DNA from: Caldora sp965222765
Lineage (GTDB): Bacteria; Cyanobacteriota; Cyanobacteriia; Cyanobacteriales; Coleofasciculaceae
Length of the DNA: 64,000 nucleotides
Assembly: GCA_965222765.1 (NCBI GenBank)
Contig: CBDCVG010000094.1
Coordinates: 124,001 to 188,000, forward strand
Direction: 5' to 3'
The position numbers were made by a program, and so were the translations under genes. This document shows, piece after piece, positions 17,310 through 26,051 of this stretch (the first letter of the stretch is position 1; every line of letters begins with the position of its first letter). Below the pieces are notes generated by a model that ran no database searches, had not been told where the DNA came from, and saw only the letters and a list, made by a program, of their open reading frames with translations.

Positions 17310-17801
17310 ATGGAAAAAATCTCGGTATTAGGGTTGGATGTGGGAAATAAGCGCATTGGTGTGGCAGGATGTGATGGCACTGGACTGATTGCTACAGGAT
17401 TGACGACGATTAAACGCACTTCTTTTGTCCGAGATGTTGAGCAGTTGCAAGAGTTGGTTGAGCAAAGACAAGTACAGCTCTTGGTAGTTGGCTTGCCTTA
17501 TACCATGGATGGAAGTTTAGGTTCCCAGGCGAAAAAAGTACAGAAGTTTGCCCGCAGGTTGTCAGCAAACCTTGGACTACCAATAGAGTATGTAGATGAG
17601 CGACTGACATCTTTTGCAGCAGAAGAGTTACTGAAAGCCCAAAATCACTCTCCTTCCCGCAATAAAGCTCTTATTGACCGCAAGGCTGCTGCTATAATTT
17701 TGCAACAGTGGTTGGATAACCGTCGCAGCTCCACTGGCAGGATGCCAATTCCACCTCCACTGGCAGGATGCCAGTTCCACAATGAATCTCATTCCACCTA
17801 A
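17310..17801 (+). CDS. ruvX: Putative pre-16S rRNA nuclease / Holliday junction resolvase-like RuvX (YqgF)
   Basis: An RNase H-fold protein of the YqgF/RuvX family, implicated in 16S rRNA 5'-end maturation. Landmarks are LGLDVGNKRIGVA (first acidic residue), LLVVGLPYTMDGS, VDERLTSFAAEELL and IDRKAAAIILQQWLD. I choose the ATG at 17310. An in-frame TTG at 17292 lies inside a repeat element. After the normal end near LDN, ~24 extra residues come from two tandem ~26-bp copies of ccactggcaggatgccaattcc-like repeat, so the C-terminal tail is repeat-derived. The catalytic core looks intact. Confidence 0.9.
   Translation: MEKISVLGLDVGNKRIGVAGCDGTGLIATGLTTIKRTSFVRDVEQLQELVEQRQVQLLVVGLPYTMDGSLGSQAKKVQKFARRLSANLGLPIEYVDERLTSFAAEELLKAQNHSPSRNKALIDRKAAAIILQQWLDNRRSSTGRMPIPPPLAGCQFHNESHST
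17731..17783. repeat. Two tandem 26-bp 'ggcaggatgccagttcca' repeats inside ruvX
   Basis: Copies begin near 17731 and 17757 and share ccactggcaggatgcca. A related copy is at 25093-25116, followed there by gtggaacaggcttccagcct. The repeat supplies the last residues of RuvX. Confidence 0.75.
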
Positions 17802-17856
17802 CACCTAAAGTGCGATCGCATAGAGACTGCCAAATTCTATCCCTTGTCATTTGTCA

Positions 17857-17884
17857 TTATTCTTAATTCTTAATTCTTAATTCC
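17857..17884. repeat. Heptamer array (ATTCTTA) overlapping a gene end
   Basis: Three to four copies of attctta. The minus-strand DUF4188-like gene reads into it and stops there (tail GIKN, stop taa). The array is followed by ccgcgcagcgatactag, and the array at 35643 has a nearly identical flank. Confidence 0.75.
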
Positions 17885-18268
17885 GCGCAGCGATACTAGC
17901 CTTGCCATACCTTGTGGCTCATGCATATATTTACCGACTTTTGGAGGTTGATAAATTTCGTTATAAAGACACAAACTCAGAGGATTTTTGACAACAAACT
18001 GCATCATTTGTTGATGTGCTTTACCCTTAAAAAATTGTTTGAGGCTATTTTCTGAGTGCCAATAACTAACCATTATAAGTTCTTTGGGACTACAAATACC
18101 TGCTTTTACCTGTAGGCAGCCTTCTGCCTGAATTGTAACCATCTTAATCCAATTAATATTTTTCCAAATCCAGAGAAAGCCTGCAAAATCTCGTGCTTCC
18201 ATACCGTTGACAAAAGCAACTGCCTGTGTGTTTTCTGGGAGATTGATTTGGTAAATGGGATAATTCAT
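17870..18268 (-). CDS. DUF4188-like monooxygenase-fold protein
   Basis: A 132-residue protein with the look of DUF4188, a ferredoxin-like fold related to small monooxygenases. It has VAFVNGMEARDFAGFLWIWK, then AGICSPKELIMVSYWHSENSLKQF, HQQMMQF and LYNEIYQ. The last residues are encoded by an intergenic heptamer array. It is divergent from a TetR-family gene, with 114 bp between them holding a perfect inverted repeat, which suggests direct control by that repressor. The biochemical role is unknown; a small stress- or xenobiotic-linked enzyme is an inference. Confidence 0.6.
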   Translation of the reverse strand: MNYPIYQINLPENTQAVAFVNGMEARDFAGFLWIWKNINWIKMVTIQAEGCLQVKAGICSPKELIMVSYWHSENSLKQFFKGKAHQQMMQFVVKNPLSLCLYNEIYQPPKVGKYMHEPQGMARLVSLRGIKN

Positions 18269-18306
18269 TACAAACCTCCAGGTTTTGTAATTTGTGGTAT
18301 GTTACC

Positions 18307-18342
18307 AGTGTTAACATCACTATAATTACTTATGTTAACACT
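18307..18342. promoter_or_regulatory. Probable TetR operator, paired palindromes
   Basis: agtgttaacat (18307-18317) and atgttaacact (18332-18342) are perfect inverted repeats of each other, and each contains the palindrome gttaac. A further half-like gtcaacat follows at 18343-18350. The site sits between the divergent DUF4188-like and TetR genes, where an autoregulating repressor would bind. This is inferred from sequence only. Confidence 0.75.
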
Positions 18343-18382
18343 GTCAACATGAAGTGCCAAAATATTGCTAGAAACCCTATCT

Positions 18383-19018
18383 ATGACAAAATCCCCCAGT
18401 GAGACTAGCTATCATCACAAAGATCTCCGTCAATCCCTCATTAAGGCAGCATTGGAACTAATTGCACAGAAGCAAGATGCAAGCACTTTGTCTTTACGGG
18501 AAGTTGCTCGTCGGGTTGGGGTATCCAATGCAGCACCCTATCGTCACTTCGCTGATAAAAATGCCCTTTTAGCTGCTGTAGCAGAAGAAGGTTTCCACAT
18601 ACTCACAGGCTGTTTGCAAAGTAGTATCGAAAAGACTTCTGACGATCCCCTACAGCAACTGCAAGCAAGTGGCGTTGCCTATATAAAATTTGCCATCTCC
18701 CATCCCTCCCACTATCGAGTCATGTTCAGTGCTTTCCGAGCAGACAATCTCTGTGATCCGCCACTGAATGCAGCAGGACAAGAAGCATTTGCCGTTATGA
18801 TGGATACGATCGCTAGGGGACAGAAGGCTGGCAAAATTCAAGTGGGTGAACTTTTGCACTTAGCTTGGGTAACTTGGTCATTAGTTCACGGATTTGCCAT
18901 GCTTTTGATTGATCATCAGTTACCTATTACAGATGAGCAGGATATCGTTTCGGTTGCACAGCTGGCAACAAAGTCGTTAATTGATGGCATACGCCACCAG
19001 GACAATGCCAGCAGATGA
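18383..19018 (+). CDS. TetR/AcrR family transcriptional regulator
   Basis: A ~211-residue repressor from the ATG at 18383; a TTG at 18365 is less likely. The N-terminal helix-turn-helix reads LSLREVARRVGVSNAAPYRHFADKNALL (about residues 35-62). The C-terminal ligand domain, with HPSHYRVMFS and WVTWSLVHGFAML, is of the WHG type. It is divergent from the DUF4188-like gene and followed 12 bp later by the convergent MFS gene end. Its likely targets are the palindromic site at 18307-18342 and both divergent promoters. Confidence 0.9.
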   Translation: MTKSPSETSYHHKDLRQSLIKAALELIAQKQDASTLSLREVARRVGVSNAAPYRHFADKNALLAAVAEEGFHILTGCLQSSIEKTSDDPLQQLQASGVAYIKFAISHPSHYRVMFSAFRADNLCDPPLNAAGQEAFAVMMDTIARGQKAGKIQVGELLHLAWVTWSLVHGFAMLLIDHQLPITDEQDIVSVAQLATKSLIDGIRHQDNASR

Positions 19019-19030
19019 GTTGGATTCAGA

Positions 19031-20347
19031 TTAAGATTTTCCTACTGCAAAAGATTCGTTGGTATCTGTAGTAGCTGTCAACCGATGCTTGAGAAACATG
19101 AGCATAACTCCGGCTACCCCAGCACTTAAAACGAGAATGAACCAAAAATTGGTTCCTATTGTGTGGGGATGATCCAACGCCCAACCTCCCAAAGCCGGGC
19201 CAATCAAGAACCCAATCGCCCAACATTCAGATTCGAGGGCAAAATAAATTCCTCTCAAGTGAATGGGAGCCATCTCTCCAACCAGTGAAGACGAAGCAGG
19301 GGCATAAAGAATCTCTGCAATGGCAATCAATGAAAAAGCACCGATGGCAAAAATCAATGGGTTAGTAGGCGTAATACCAGTCAACCAAATAAACAAAAAT
19401 CCTCCACTCCATAGGACAACAGCAATCAGTAAGATAGCAACATGGCTCAGGGGCTTGAGCTTGCGAGTGATAGGAAGCTGAAACAAAATTTTCAGCAGAG
19501 CGTGCCACACGAAAAAATAGCTAATCCATTGTTCTGAAAATCCAGTTTGGGTGTTACCACCTGGCACAAAGTTCGCCAGATACAGTGGCAGGGTACTACT
19601 AAGCTGAGCAGCATAAATCGTGAAAAATAAGTTGCCCACAAGATAGACAATGAAAGTGCGATCGCTCAGAGCTTGCCACCAGTCCTTAGCAAAATTGCGG
19701 GATTCGGTCGTCTGTTGTCTGGTTTCAGCGATCGCTAGATAAATTACGATACAAAATAACAAATAAGCGATCCCTTTGCTGATAAACAAGGCACTATAAC
19801 TACCCGACATGGCAATATACTGCCCTGCTAGCAGCGCACCCAGCCCCAGTCCAAGATTATCTACCAGTCGAGTCACAGCAAAGGCTTCAGCACGATTTTC
19901 GGTGGTAGTTAGGTCGGTAGTAACAGCCAGAGTTGCAGGCCAATACAGGCTAATACCTAACCCCAGCAACAGGTTACCAGCTATCAACCAAGAGAAAGTA
20001 TTGGCAAATGCCAGACTAAAGCAGGCCAAAGCAGAGATGACAGCAGCGAGCAAAAGAGTACCTCGTCGCCCAATCCGTTCAGAGTCAATAGCATTGCCTG
20101 CCCAAAACCGCCCTATTGTCCCAGAAATGCCGCCGCTACTCAGCGCCAGTCCTACTTGAGTTGGAGAAAAGCCCAATTGATTTACAAAGTAAATCGATGC
20201 GTAGACTAGGGTAAATCCTTGACCGATAAACAACAACAATTGACCTGCGGCTAGGATCCAAATTTCTCGTTTGAGATTTGGCAGCAAGGCTAGTAGTTTA
20301 TGGGTTGCCTGACTAGGCTGCTCGATCTCTTGTTCAGTTTGCTCCAT
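19031..20347 (-). CDS. Major facilitator superfamily transporter
   Basis: A ~438-residue, 12-helix MFS protein from the ATG at 20347; a TTG at 20392 would add 15 basic residues. Typical features are helix 1 IWILAAGQLLLFIGQGFTLVY, then LGFSPTQVGLALSSGGISG and the loop 2-3 motif NAIDSERIGRRGTLL. Helix 5 is NLLLGLGISLYWPATLAV, followed by NRAEAFAV. The second half has PLYLANF and GEMAPIHLRGIYFALES. The layout suits a drug/metabolite exporter in the cytoplasmic membrane. It is convergent with the TetR gene, so control by it is not obvious. Confidence 0.85.
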   Translation of the reverse strand: MEQTEQEIEQPSQATHKLLALLPNLKREIWILAAGQLLLFIGQGFTLVYASIYFVNQLGFSPTQVGLALSSGGISGTIGRFWAGNAIDSERIGRRGTLLLAAVISALACFSLAFANTFSWLIAGNLLLGLGISLYWPATLAVTTDLTTTENRAEAFAVTRLVDNLGLGLGALLAGQYIAMSGSYSALFISKGIAYLLFCIVIYLAIAETRQQTTESRNFAKDWWQALSDRTFIVYLVGNLFFTIYAAQLSSTLPLYLANFVPGGNTQTGFSEQWISYFFVWHALLKILFQLPITRKLKPLSHVAILLIAVVLWSGGFLFIWLTGITPTNPLIFAIGAFSLIAIAEILYAPASSSLVGEMAPIHLRGIYFALESECWAIGFLIGPALGGWALDHPHTIGTNFWFILVLSAGVAGVMLMFLKHRLTATTDTNESFAVGKS

Positions 20348-20445
20348 CAATGAGTGATTGTTTCCTATACGCTTCTTTTTTCTCGTTGCCAATTTTTCCC
20401 AATATTCAATTCGTCAGGAGTATCCTTAAGAAGAAGGGGATTTAG

Positions 20446-20796
20446 GTGATTCTGTTAACTTTACATTCCGAGGATGCAAGAAATCTACTACTGCGCTTTC
20501 TGTTGGATAGGAAGCCTACAGTGACGCTTCGCTTACGGGCAGGTTGTCCAACTATCATCTGTCCATTTTTTGGGGATCAACCGTTTTGGGGACAACGGAT
20601 TTATTCATTAGGCGTGGGACCGAAACCCATTCCACAAAAGCAATTGACAGTAAAGAAGTTAGCGCAGGCGTTCCGAGAGGTTACTTCAAATTCGAGCATC
20701 GGAGAAAAAGCTAAAGTACTAGGTGAAAGGATTCGAGCTGAAGACGGTATTAAAGATGCGATCGCAATTATTGAAACTCTTGTAAGTCCTAGCTAA
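20446..20796 (+). pseudogene. C-terminal remnant of a UDP-glycosyltransferase
   Basis: Residues ~32-116 read RAGCPTIICPFFGDQPFWGQ, then SLGVGPKPIPQKQL and a helical tail. This is the C-terminal nucleotide-sugar-binding end of sterol/flavonoid-type glucosyltransferases (~420 residues in full). The upstream HGGAGT-type motif and the N-terminal acceptor domain are missing. The first ~30 codons do not match the family. I read this as a remnant rather than a gene. Confidence 0.7.
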
Positions 20797-21450
20797 ATAA
20801 ATTAGGACTTACGCATTGTAAGGAAATTATGTCATCCTGAGCGATAGCGAAGGATCTCCCAGACGAACCAGATGCTTCACTATCACTTCAGCATGACAGT
20901 TATTATCACTCGGCTGTGCATTGATCATCTGCGCTCTGCTCGTGTTCAGCGAGAACAATATGTTGGTTCCTGGCTCTGAAGAAACACCAAGTCTCCGAGT
21001 TAGGAGGGAAGAGAATTTGAGCTTGTTTCTTCCCTTCATAAGGGGCGGCGTGCTCCCTTGGAGCAGCTTTCAAGAAACAAGGGAGTCGGCAGAGAGCAGA
21101 AGGCAGAAGGGAAGAGTATTGTGCTATGATTTTACTTTTCCCAGAGTGATAAAAGAGGGATATAGTTATGAAATTTTTCTCATAAAAGATTCATGAATTG
21201 CTCATAAAGAGTTGCCAATCTTGATGTAGGAACAAATTTATGTTGTTTCTGATACCTCAAGTACTAGTAGCAAAAATATCAGTGATCGCGTGTTGGCTTT
21301 GTTTAGCTCATTTTGTTTAACTACTAAAACAATGAGTGTAATTGCAATTTTTCAGTCAGGGTGCTCAATTTTCTACAAACGATAGTTAGTGTTGCAAATT
21401 TAATCCAGGTAAATCGCAACACTTAAGTAATATCTTACCAATAAATAGCA
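20797..21450. other. Repeat-rich intergenic region upstream of the PatA-like gene
   Basis: A MITE-like copy (20802-20899) is followed by a gaaacaagg/GC-rich dispersed unit (about 20990-21075) and a purine-rich run (21070-21112). The last ~250 bp (21200-21450) are A/T-rich, apparently unique and probably the promoter region of the downstream regulator. No gene is visible. Confidence 0.6.
20802..20899. repeat. MITE-like element, forward copy
   Basis: It starts with aggacttacgcatt and contains gtcatcctgagcgatagcg and gatgcttcactatcac, as in the 5240-5352 copy. The right terminal repeat is lost. Confidence 0.8.
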
Positions 21451-22503
21451 ATGAGTACCGCTACTTTAAATCAGTATAAATCTACCCAAAGAATTAACCC
21501 ACTTTCATTATTAGCGCAATTATCTAGTCGTCATACTGATGGGTGCCTAACTGTATCTAGTGATTTGGTTGTTTGGTCAATTTATTTAGAGCAAGGCAAA
21601 CTCATCTACGCCTCCAATTCTGTTGCACCTTTTGATCGGCTTGACAGTCACTTACGTCGCCTCAACCGTGACATTCCTACCCTCGTCAGTCAAGTTAGGG
21701 TTCAGGTTCGTCTCCTCTTTGAATCACAATGGGAAACTAACTCCAGTCAAAATGCTGATTACCAAGCAATTTCCTGGCTAGTAGAGCAACAGTATCTCAA
21801 CTTTACTCAAGCAGCAGCTCTAATCGAAGCCTTATCTGAAGAGGTAATGGAGTCACTTTTGGAGGTTAAAGAAGGAACTTACCACTTAGTTAACCAAGAC
21901 CCATTAGAAGAATTTACTAAATTTTGTAGACTTGATCTGCGAACTCTAGTTGAGCGATCTTACGAACAACTGCGCCACAAACAGCCTACAGAATCAAAAA
22001 GCGTAACTGCCACTACTCCTAGTAATACTTCTGTACTAAATACTGCACAGCAACAACTAGAACAACCTCAACAGGAAGCTCTAAATACAAATAATGTTAT
22101 AAAAATGGAGGATTCCCATAAAAAAAATCCTCCTAAAAAAGTTTATAATATTGCTTGTATTGATGATAGTCCAACTGTCTTAAATTCTATTAACTTATTC
22201 TTGGATGATCAAGGCTTTTCAGTAGTCATGATCAATGACCCGGTGAAGGCTCTAATGCAAATTGTTCGGATTAAGCCTGACCTGATTTTGCTTGATGTTG
22301 GTATGCCTGACTTAGATGGCTATGAGTTATGCTCTCTCTTGCGCAAGCATAGACTGTTCAAGACTACTCCCATCATCATGGTGACAGGACATACCGGGTT
22401 TCTCAACCGAGCTAAAGCTAAACTAGTCAGAGCATCTGGTTATTTAACCAAGCCATTTAACCAAGCTGAATTACTCAAGATAGTGTTTAAGCATTTATCT
22501 TAG
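21451..22503 (+). CDS. PatA-type response regulator (DUF4388 plus REC)
   Basis: A 350-residue regulator. Residues ~10-175 match the N-terminal PATAN/DUF4388 domain of PatA-like proteins (CLTVSSDLVVWSIYLEQGKLIYASNS). A Gln/Asn-rich linker follows. Residues ~233-350 form a receiver domain with acidic pair D238/D239, phosphoacceptor D282 (LLDVGMPDLDGYE) and Lys334 (YLTKPF). There is no DNA-binding output domain. Such proteins act in chemotaxis-like phosphorelays (pili, motility, cell patterning) of cyanobacteria. No kinase is adjacent. Confidence 0.9.
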   Translation: MSTATLNQYKSTQRINPLSLLAQLSSRHTDGCLTVSSDLVVWSIYLEQGKLIYASNSVAPFDRLDSHLRRLNRDIPTLVSQVRVQVRLLFESQWETNSSQNADYQAISWLVEQQYLNFTQAAALIEALSEEVMESLLEVKEGTYHLVNQDPLEEFTKFCRLDLRTLVERSYEQLRHKQPTESKSVTATTPSNTSVLNTAQQQLEQPQQEALNTNNVIKMEDSHKKNPPKKVYNIACIDDSPTVLNSINLFLDDQGFSVVMINDPVKALMQIVRIKPDLILLDVGMPDLDGYELCSLLRKHRLFKTTPIIMVTGHTGFLNRAKAKLVRASGYLTKPFNQAELLKIVFKHLS

Positions 22504-22512
22504 TGGAATGAA

Positions 22513-22556
22513 AGTTGTTAAATTGTTAAATTGTTAAATTGAGAATTGAGAATTGA
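22513..22556. repeat. Heptamer array (TTAAATTG / AGAATTG)
   Basis: About three copies of ttgttaaa followed by gagaattgagaattg fill the gap between the convergent PatA-like and CYTH genes. Confidence 0.7.
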
Positions 22557-22557
22557 T

Positions 22558-23031
22558 CTACCCTTTTACCCATTTACTAAAGGGATACTGAACTAAATTG
22601 GCATTGAAGTACCTAGGATCGTCAGATACTTCAATGCCAATCCAGTCTGGAAGTTCAATGATTTGGTTTTCGTCAGCAAGCTCAACTTCTGCTATAATTA
22701 AGCCTTGATTTTCTCCAGCAAACTCATCTACTTCCCAAATCAAACCAGCATGCTCAACTTTGTACCGGGTTTTTTCAATTAGGGGACGTTCGCACAAACT
22801 ATCTAACATTGCTTGAGCGTCGGCGGCGGGTATAGGGTACTCATACTCTGTCCGAGAAATACCCACCGTTGAACCTTTGATGGTTAGATAACCTTGATTC
22901 CCTACTAGGCGTACCCTGACAGTAATACCTTTTTTGGTGGCAATGTAACCTTGACGATATACAATGCCAGTAGCCAGTTTGCGCCACTGGTCGCTTTTAA
23001 CGGTAAATTTGCGCTCGATCTCAGTTGCCAT
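22558..23031 (-). CDS. CYTH domain protein (triphosphate tunnel fold)
   Basis: A 157-residue CYTH-domain protein with the signature EIERKF at the N-terminus and the acidic/basic strands of the tunnel: ITVRVRLVGNQGYLTIKG, EYEYPIP, IEKTRYKV, WEVDEFAGENQGLIIAEVEL. Bacterial members of this length are usually metal-dependent triphosphatases (inorganic triphosphatase) rather than adenylate cyclases. Divergent from the small gene at 23142, with ~110 bp between the two starts. Confidence 0.9.
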   Translation of the reverse strand: MATEIERKFTVKSDQWRKLATGIVYRQGYIATKKGITVRVRLVGNQGYLTIKGSTVGISRTEYEYPIPAADAQAMLDSLCERPLIEKTRYKVEHAGLIWEVDEFAGENQGLIIAEVELADENQIIELPDWIGIEVSDDPRYFNANLVQYPFSKWVKG

Positions 23032-23141
23032 CGCGACTTCTCCTACATGTTAGTATTTTAAAATTTGGTATTAGCATCAACTTAACAGCTCGCAAAGTTA
23101 ATTACAGCCAAATAATTATTGTTCATCAGGAGATTTTGACG

Positions 23142-23423
23142 ATGCAAACTCAGGATAGTTTAACTGAAGTTACTTTCCACTATATCAATGGTGAAGCAGA
23201 ATCCTTTGATATACCTGTAACTCCAGAAGCTTTTGGCAGGCAACTACAAGATTTGCTTAACCAACCAATACTAACTCTACATCTATTTGATAAAACCGTT
23301 TTTATTTCTACTTCTCAGATCTTTAAAGTGGAAGTAAAACCTTCTGTTCCTGAACTCCAAGGTCAAGGTATCTTTGATAATGTTCAGTTGGTAACAGCGC
23401 TAACTCATGGAACTAAGATTTAG
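23142..23423 (+). CDS. Small conserved-looking hypothetical protein
   Basis: 93 residues from the ATG at 23142, with aggag nine bases upstream. The frame extends back to 23025, but that part overlaps the start of the divergent CYTH gene and lacks a ribosome site. The composition is acidic with no membrane segment (EVTFHYINGEAESFDIPVT, LLNQPILTLHLFDKTVFIS). The pattern of short beta strands suggests a small globular domain. I do not recognise a function. Confidence 0.6.
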   Translation: MQTQDSLTEVTFHYINGEAESFDIPVTPEAFGRQLQDLLNQPILTLHLFDKTVFISTSQIFKVEVKPSVPELQGQGIFDNVQLVTALTHGTKI

Positions 23424-23691
23424 GGAGTTGAAAGATTTTTCTCAAAAACTCACTCTTGTCTGTTGTTTGTTGTCTTTATAATGCACAACCAACATAGAGT
23501 AAGTGCGGCTTTTGGTTAATAAAGTTAAAACTCTTTACGAAAAAAGCTGGCATATTCATCCGAAAGATATATCAATCAGAGAAATCTGCTAGCTATGATT
23601 AAAGACTGTTTCACTTAACCAAATTAAATTTACCCGAGTTGGAGATCAACCAACATCGGTAATTTTTGGGTGCATCTGATTGGGAATTACT

Positions 23692-24957
23692 ATGCAACAA
23701 CCGAAAACCTTATCCAAACGCAAACATATCGTTTTAACATCTCATCCAGGTCATTCTGGTGAGAAACCTCCACCGATTCTGTGGGGACAAAAAGACCCTC
23801 TCAAACGAGGACCAATCGTTGGTAGTTTGACTAATCCAGCTCATCGTAATGTTATAGGAACTCACTCTGGTTCTTATTCAGTGTATCGGGCTTTGGCAGT
23901 TGCCAGTGGAGCACTTCAAGCTAATCATCGCGCTGATCTTACCAACACATCTCCCATAGTCCCTATTGGTCCTTACCCCAGTTGGGCTGATCCTCAACAA
24001 ATTGTTTCCCTCGATCCTTTTGGAGCAATAGTAGGTGAAAGTTACGCCCATTTATATCAACAGGGATATGACATTCGACCGACAATTGCTGTGACGAAAG
24101 CTCATATCCAAATGCCTGAACTGCAGGAAGCTGTAGCGAAAGGGCGCTTATCGGTAGATGGTAAAATTGTCAAAAGTGGCGGCAGTTTAGTGGTAACAAA
24201 GGTGGCAATTGAGCCAGTTTGGTATCTACCAGGAATTGCCAAGCGACTCAACGTTAGGGAAAGTGATTTGCGCCGTGCACTGTTTCAGCAGACAGGGGGA
24301 ATGTTTCCCGAATTGGTGACGCGCCCAGATTTGCATGTATTCTTACCCCCCATTGGTAGCATCACTGCTTATTTGATTGGGGATATTGCAGCAATTACTG
24401 ATCCTAATCGGCAACTCGCAGTGCGGGTACATGACGAGTGCAACGGTTCAGATGTCTTTGGTTCCGATATCTGTACCTGTCGTCCTTATCTAGTACATGG
24501 TATTGAAGTTTGTGTCGAAACAGCCCAAGCAGGGGGCGCGGGTGTAATTGTATACTTCCGAAAAGAAGGTCGTGCCTTAGGTGAAGTCACGAAATTCTTA
24601 GTCTACAATGCCCGTAAACGTCAGGAAGGGGGCGATTCAGCTAATGCCTATTTCTCCCGCACTGAATGTGTAGCTGGCGTGCAAGATATGCGATTCCAAG
24701 AACTAATGCCAGATGTACTACATTGGCTAGGTATTACCCGAATTGATCGTTTTGTCTCCATGAGCGATATGAAATACAATGCGATCGTCAACTCTGGTAT
24801 TGACATTGTCCAGCGCATTGCCATTCCCGATGAGTTAATTCCTGCTGATGCTCAAGTAGAAATTGCTGCCAAGCAAGCCGCTGGTTACTATTCTGAAAAA
24901 GTAGTACCAGATGCGATCGCATTATCTACTATTAAAGGACGTAGTTTTGCAGATTAG
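23692..24957 (+). CDS. GTP cyclohydrolase II homologue of URC1 type
   Basis: A ~421-residue protein from the ATG at 23692 (a TTG at 23680 is possible). The C-terminal half carries the GTP cyclohydrolase II zinc site (HDECNGSDVFGSDICTC), KEGRALGEV and a Tyr/Arg-rich stretch. The normal end motif TNNPxK is replaced by SMSDMKYN. An extra ~200-residue N-terminal half (HPGHSGEKPPP, GTHSGSYSVYRALAVASG, VPIGPYPSWADP) is not found in riboflavin RibA. This architecture matches URC1 of the URC pyrimidine-degradation pathway as I remember it. A URC4-type gene lies 3.6 kb downstream, supporting that role over riboflavin synthesis. Confidence 0.8.
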   Translation: MQQPKTLSKRKHIVLTSHPGHSGEKPPPILWGQKDPLKRGPIVGSLTNPAHRNVIGTHSGSYSVYRALAVASGALQANHRADLTNTSPIVPIGPYPSWADPQQIVSLDPFGAIVGESYAHLYQQGYDIRPTIAVTKAHIQMPELQEAVAKGRLSVDGKIVKSGGSLVVTKVAIEPVWYLPGIAKRLNVRESDLRRALFQQTGGMFPELVTRPDLHVFLPPIGSITAYLIGDIAAITDPNRQLAVRVHDECNGSDVFGSDICTCRPYLVHGIEVCVETAQAGGAGVIVYFRKEGRALGEVTKFLVYNARKRQEGGDSANAYFSRTECVAGVQDMRFQELMPDVLHWLGITRIDRFVSMSDMKYNAIVNSGIDIVQRIAIPDELIPADAQVEIAAKQAAGYYSEKVVPDAIALSTIKGRSFAD

Positions 24958-25349
24958 ACTTTGAAGTCGGGAGATTGTTGAATTGTGCAAGGATTTTGAG
25001 CCTATTAGATACAATTTTCTTGCACTAGGAGGGAAAATCTGCCCATTAATTATAAGTTGATTGTCAATCTTGTAGGGTAATGATTTAGATGACTGGCAGG
25101 ATGCCAGTTCCACACAGAACAACCTTTTGTGGAATAATCCTGATGTGGAACAGGCTTCCAGCCTGTCTTAATCTCAATCAGATCATAATTTTGCTTATCA
25201 TCTTCTCTAGGACTTACGCACTCAGCTGTTAAGGAATCTGCTGGCAGCAGCGCTTTGCGATTGCATTCTTGTATTGATGCCTAGGCCTTCCAAGGAGCAT
25301 TATGATAGTACATGCGATCAATAGCCCAATCATTTGGAGCTAACCTACC
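24958..25349. other. Intergenic region with dispersed repeats
   Basis: It holds a ggcaggatgccagttccaca repeat (25093-25116), directly followed by its partial complement gtggaacaggcttccagcctg (25145-25165), and one isolated MITE end aggacttacgcactc (25210-25224). No gene is visible. Confidence 0.6.
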
Positions 25350-25667
25350 ATGAGTAAAGTATCCCCCAAGCGCACCGCCCGTCGTGGCAGAATTTTCCCA
25401 GAAGTCAACTTTTCTCCGGAAGAAATAGCTAGACGTCGAGCTGAACTAGACAACTTCTATAAACGTTGTCGCCCAATTTTCGATCGCGTCCAGCCTGAAC
25501 TAATCCAAGACCATTACAATTGGTTCATGGTTATCGAGCCAGATAGTGAAGACTATTTCATCGATCCTGATGAAGAGGTTGCCGCACAAAAAGCTCGTCA
25601 GAAACACCCTGATAAAGAGCTTGGTATGTTCCGCTTAAATGAGACAGGAGCTTGCGGCAGAATATGA
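25350..25667 (+). CDS. Small hypothetical protein coupled to an aspartic protease gene
   Basis: 105 residues, strongly charged, with no membrane segment: a basic N-terminus (KVSPKRTARRGRIFPE), then EEIARRRAELDNFYKRC, a central HYNWFMVIEPDSEDYFIDPDEE and a Lys/Arg-rich tail. The stop overlaps the start of the next gene in ATGA (25664-25667), which implies translational coupling. I do not know a function. Pairs of this kind with retropepsin-like proteins occur in cyanobacteria to my knowledge, and a toxin-antitoxin-like role is only a guess. Confidence 0.65.
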   Translation: MSKVSPKRTARRGRIFPEVNFSPEEIARRRAELDNFYKRCRPIFDRVQPELIQDHYNWFMVIEPDSEDYFIDPDEEVAAQKARQKHPDKELGMFRLNETGACGRI

Positions 25668-26051
25668 TCTCAGGTAGATTCGGTGATATTGGTGAGCTAT
25701 TTTTTGATATAGAGGTAATTACTGCTGAAGGCGAGATATTGCCAGTTGAGGTGTTACTAGATACAGGTTTCACTACAGGTTGGCTGGCAATGGATACCCA
25801 AGACATAGAAACTTTAGGATGGTCTCTCATTGAGCCTAAACAAGTTATGCAAACGGCTAGAGGTGACGAGTTTTTTGCTATTTATGGTGGACAAGTAATC
25901 GTAGATGGACAAGTGTTTACCGTTCGGTGTTGTGGCAGGAATCGCAATGCCTGAAAATTTACTAGGCTTGCAGTGGCTAAAAACACGGCGACTAGTAGCA
26001 GATTTTCCCTCAGGATTGCTGACATTGGGAGTGTCATCGCAAATCTTGTAG
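25664..26051 (+). pseudogene. Retropepsin-like aspartic protease, frameshifted near the C-terminus
   Basis: From the ATG at 25664 the frame encodes a single-domain aspartic protease with the active-site motif LLDTGFTTGWLAM. It stops early at 25954 after GRNRNA. In another frame the DNA from ~25930 reads GVVAGIAMPENLLGLQWLKT, then RRLVADFPSGLLTLG, and stops at 26051, exactly the expected C-terminal part. One extra base near 25928 (after ACC GTT) explains it. It is either a recent pseudogene, a sequencing error or a recoding site. Coupled to the upstream gene by ATGA. Confidence 0.75.

Noticed and set aside
23692..24957. Riboflavin-pathway RibA (GTP cyclohydrolase II)
   Set aside because: Extra N-terminal half, altered end motif and the nearby DUF1688 gene favour URC1; a genome-wide check for a true ribA would settle it.
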